From the NCBI RefSeq assembly GCF_006346325.1, contig NZ_VDYR01000001.1, positions 248,001 to 312,000 of the forward strand: a DNA stretch of 64,000 bases, written 5' to 3'. The position numbers and the translations under genes were made by a program. The notes beneath the pieces are model-generated. The model was not told the DNA's origin and did not search any database. It worked only from the letters and a program-made list of their open reading frames with translations. This stretch comes from Sphingomonas japonica. Its GTDB lineage: Bacteria > Pseudomonadota > Alphaproteobacteria > Sphingomonadales > Sphingomonadaceae. Below are positions 63,912-64,000 of this stretch, piece by piece (positions within the stretch are counted from its first letter, which is position 1; every line of letters starts with the position of its first letter).

Positions 63912-64000
63912 ATGAGCATCGATTTCCTTCCGCCTGAGGTGGACGAGCTGACGCCGCGCATCACCGTCATCGGCGTCGGCGGCGCGGGCGGCAACGCGAT
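63912..64000 (+). CDS. ftsZ: Cell division protein FtsZ, 5' end only
   Basis: The first 29 complete codons are visible: MSIDFLPPEVDELTPRITVI, then GVGGAGGNA, the start of the tubulin-like GTP-binding fold. The gene runs off the window. The 110-base gap after ftsA includes a small GCCCA/TGGGC hairpin (63822-63835) and probably an ftsZ promoter. Confidence 0.95.
   Translation, partial: MSIDFLPPEVDELTPRITVIGVGGAGGNA

Overview
The window is high-GC DNA from an alphaproteobacterium, most likely Sphingomonas or a close relative. The main reasons are the order and tight overlap of the division and cell-wall (dcw) cluster at the right end, an isocitrate lyase gene divergent from a RamB-type regulator, and the style of the many small secreted proteins. 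No rRNA operon, complete tRNA gene, CRISPR array, transposase or integrase is visible.

The window splits into two parts at about 21.04 kb. Positions 1 to about 21,040 look like the right part of a genomic island. The boundary carries a 51-base 3' half of a tRNA-Ala(CGC) gene with no 5' half, as expected for the distal attachment site of an element integrated in a tRNA gene whose intact copy lies left of the window. The island begins with a stretch rich in defence-type genes: a RES-domain (NAD+ phosphorylase-like) toxin, a dGTP triphosphohydrolase, a nuclease/RNase H-like/helicase fusion of the TM0106 class, and an overlapping three-gene ubiquitin-like unit (multiubiquitin, DUF6791-ThiF E1, DUF6527). 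A CBS-HEPN protein with an RNase-type Rx4H motif follows. Three decayed genes (DCC/DUF393, DUF427, DUF1330) lie between them. Next comes a catabolic-looking block (SRPBCC protein, a crotonase resembling 6-oxocamphor hydrolase, a flavodoxin-fold quinone reductase, a medium-chain reductase and a divergent LysR regulator), then YjbQ, two small exported proteins among diverged dispersed repeats, and a secreted GH51 arabinofuranosidase.

From 21 to 46.6 kb the content is ordinary chromosome: a CHRD lipoprotein, cold-shock protein, uvrB, two SDR genes, a cyclophilin and NADP malic enzyme unit, mutS, a methyltransferase, an FMN reductase, two tandem paralogous lipoproteins, a GH5 lipoprotein, isocitrate lyase with its divergent regulator, a TonB-domain protein, an ABC-F ATPase, a serine hydrolase, an Mpo1-like protein and cysteine synthase. 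UvrB and MutS serve repair; MaeB and AceA act at the pyruvate/glyoxylate nodes of C2 metabolism.

From 46.87 kb to the end is the dcw cluster: mraZ, rsmH, ftsL, ftsI, murE, murF, mraY, murD, ftsW, murG, murC, a 64-codon small gene, murB, ddl, ftsQ, ftsA and the first 89 bases of ftsZ. From mraZ to murB nearly every stop overlaps the next start, implying translational coupling. The cluster makes UDP-MurNAc-pentapeptide and lipid II (MurB/C/D/E/F, Ddl, MraY, MurG) and supplies the septal machinery (FtsL, FtsI, FtsW, FtsQ, FtsA, FtsZ).
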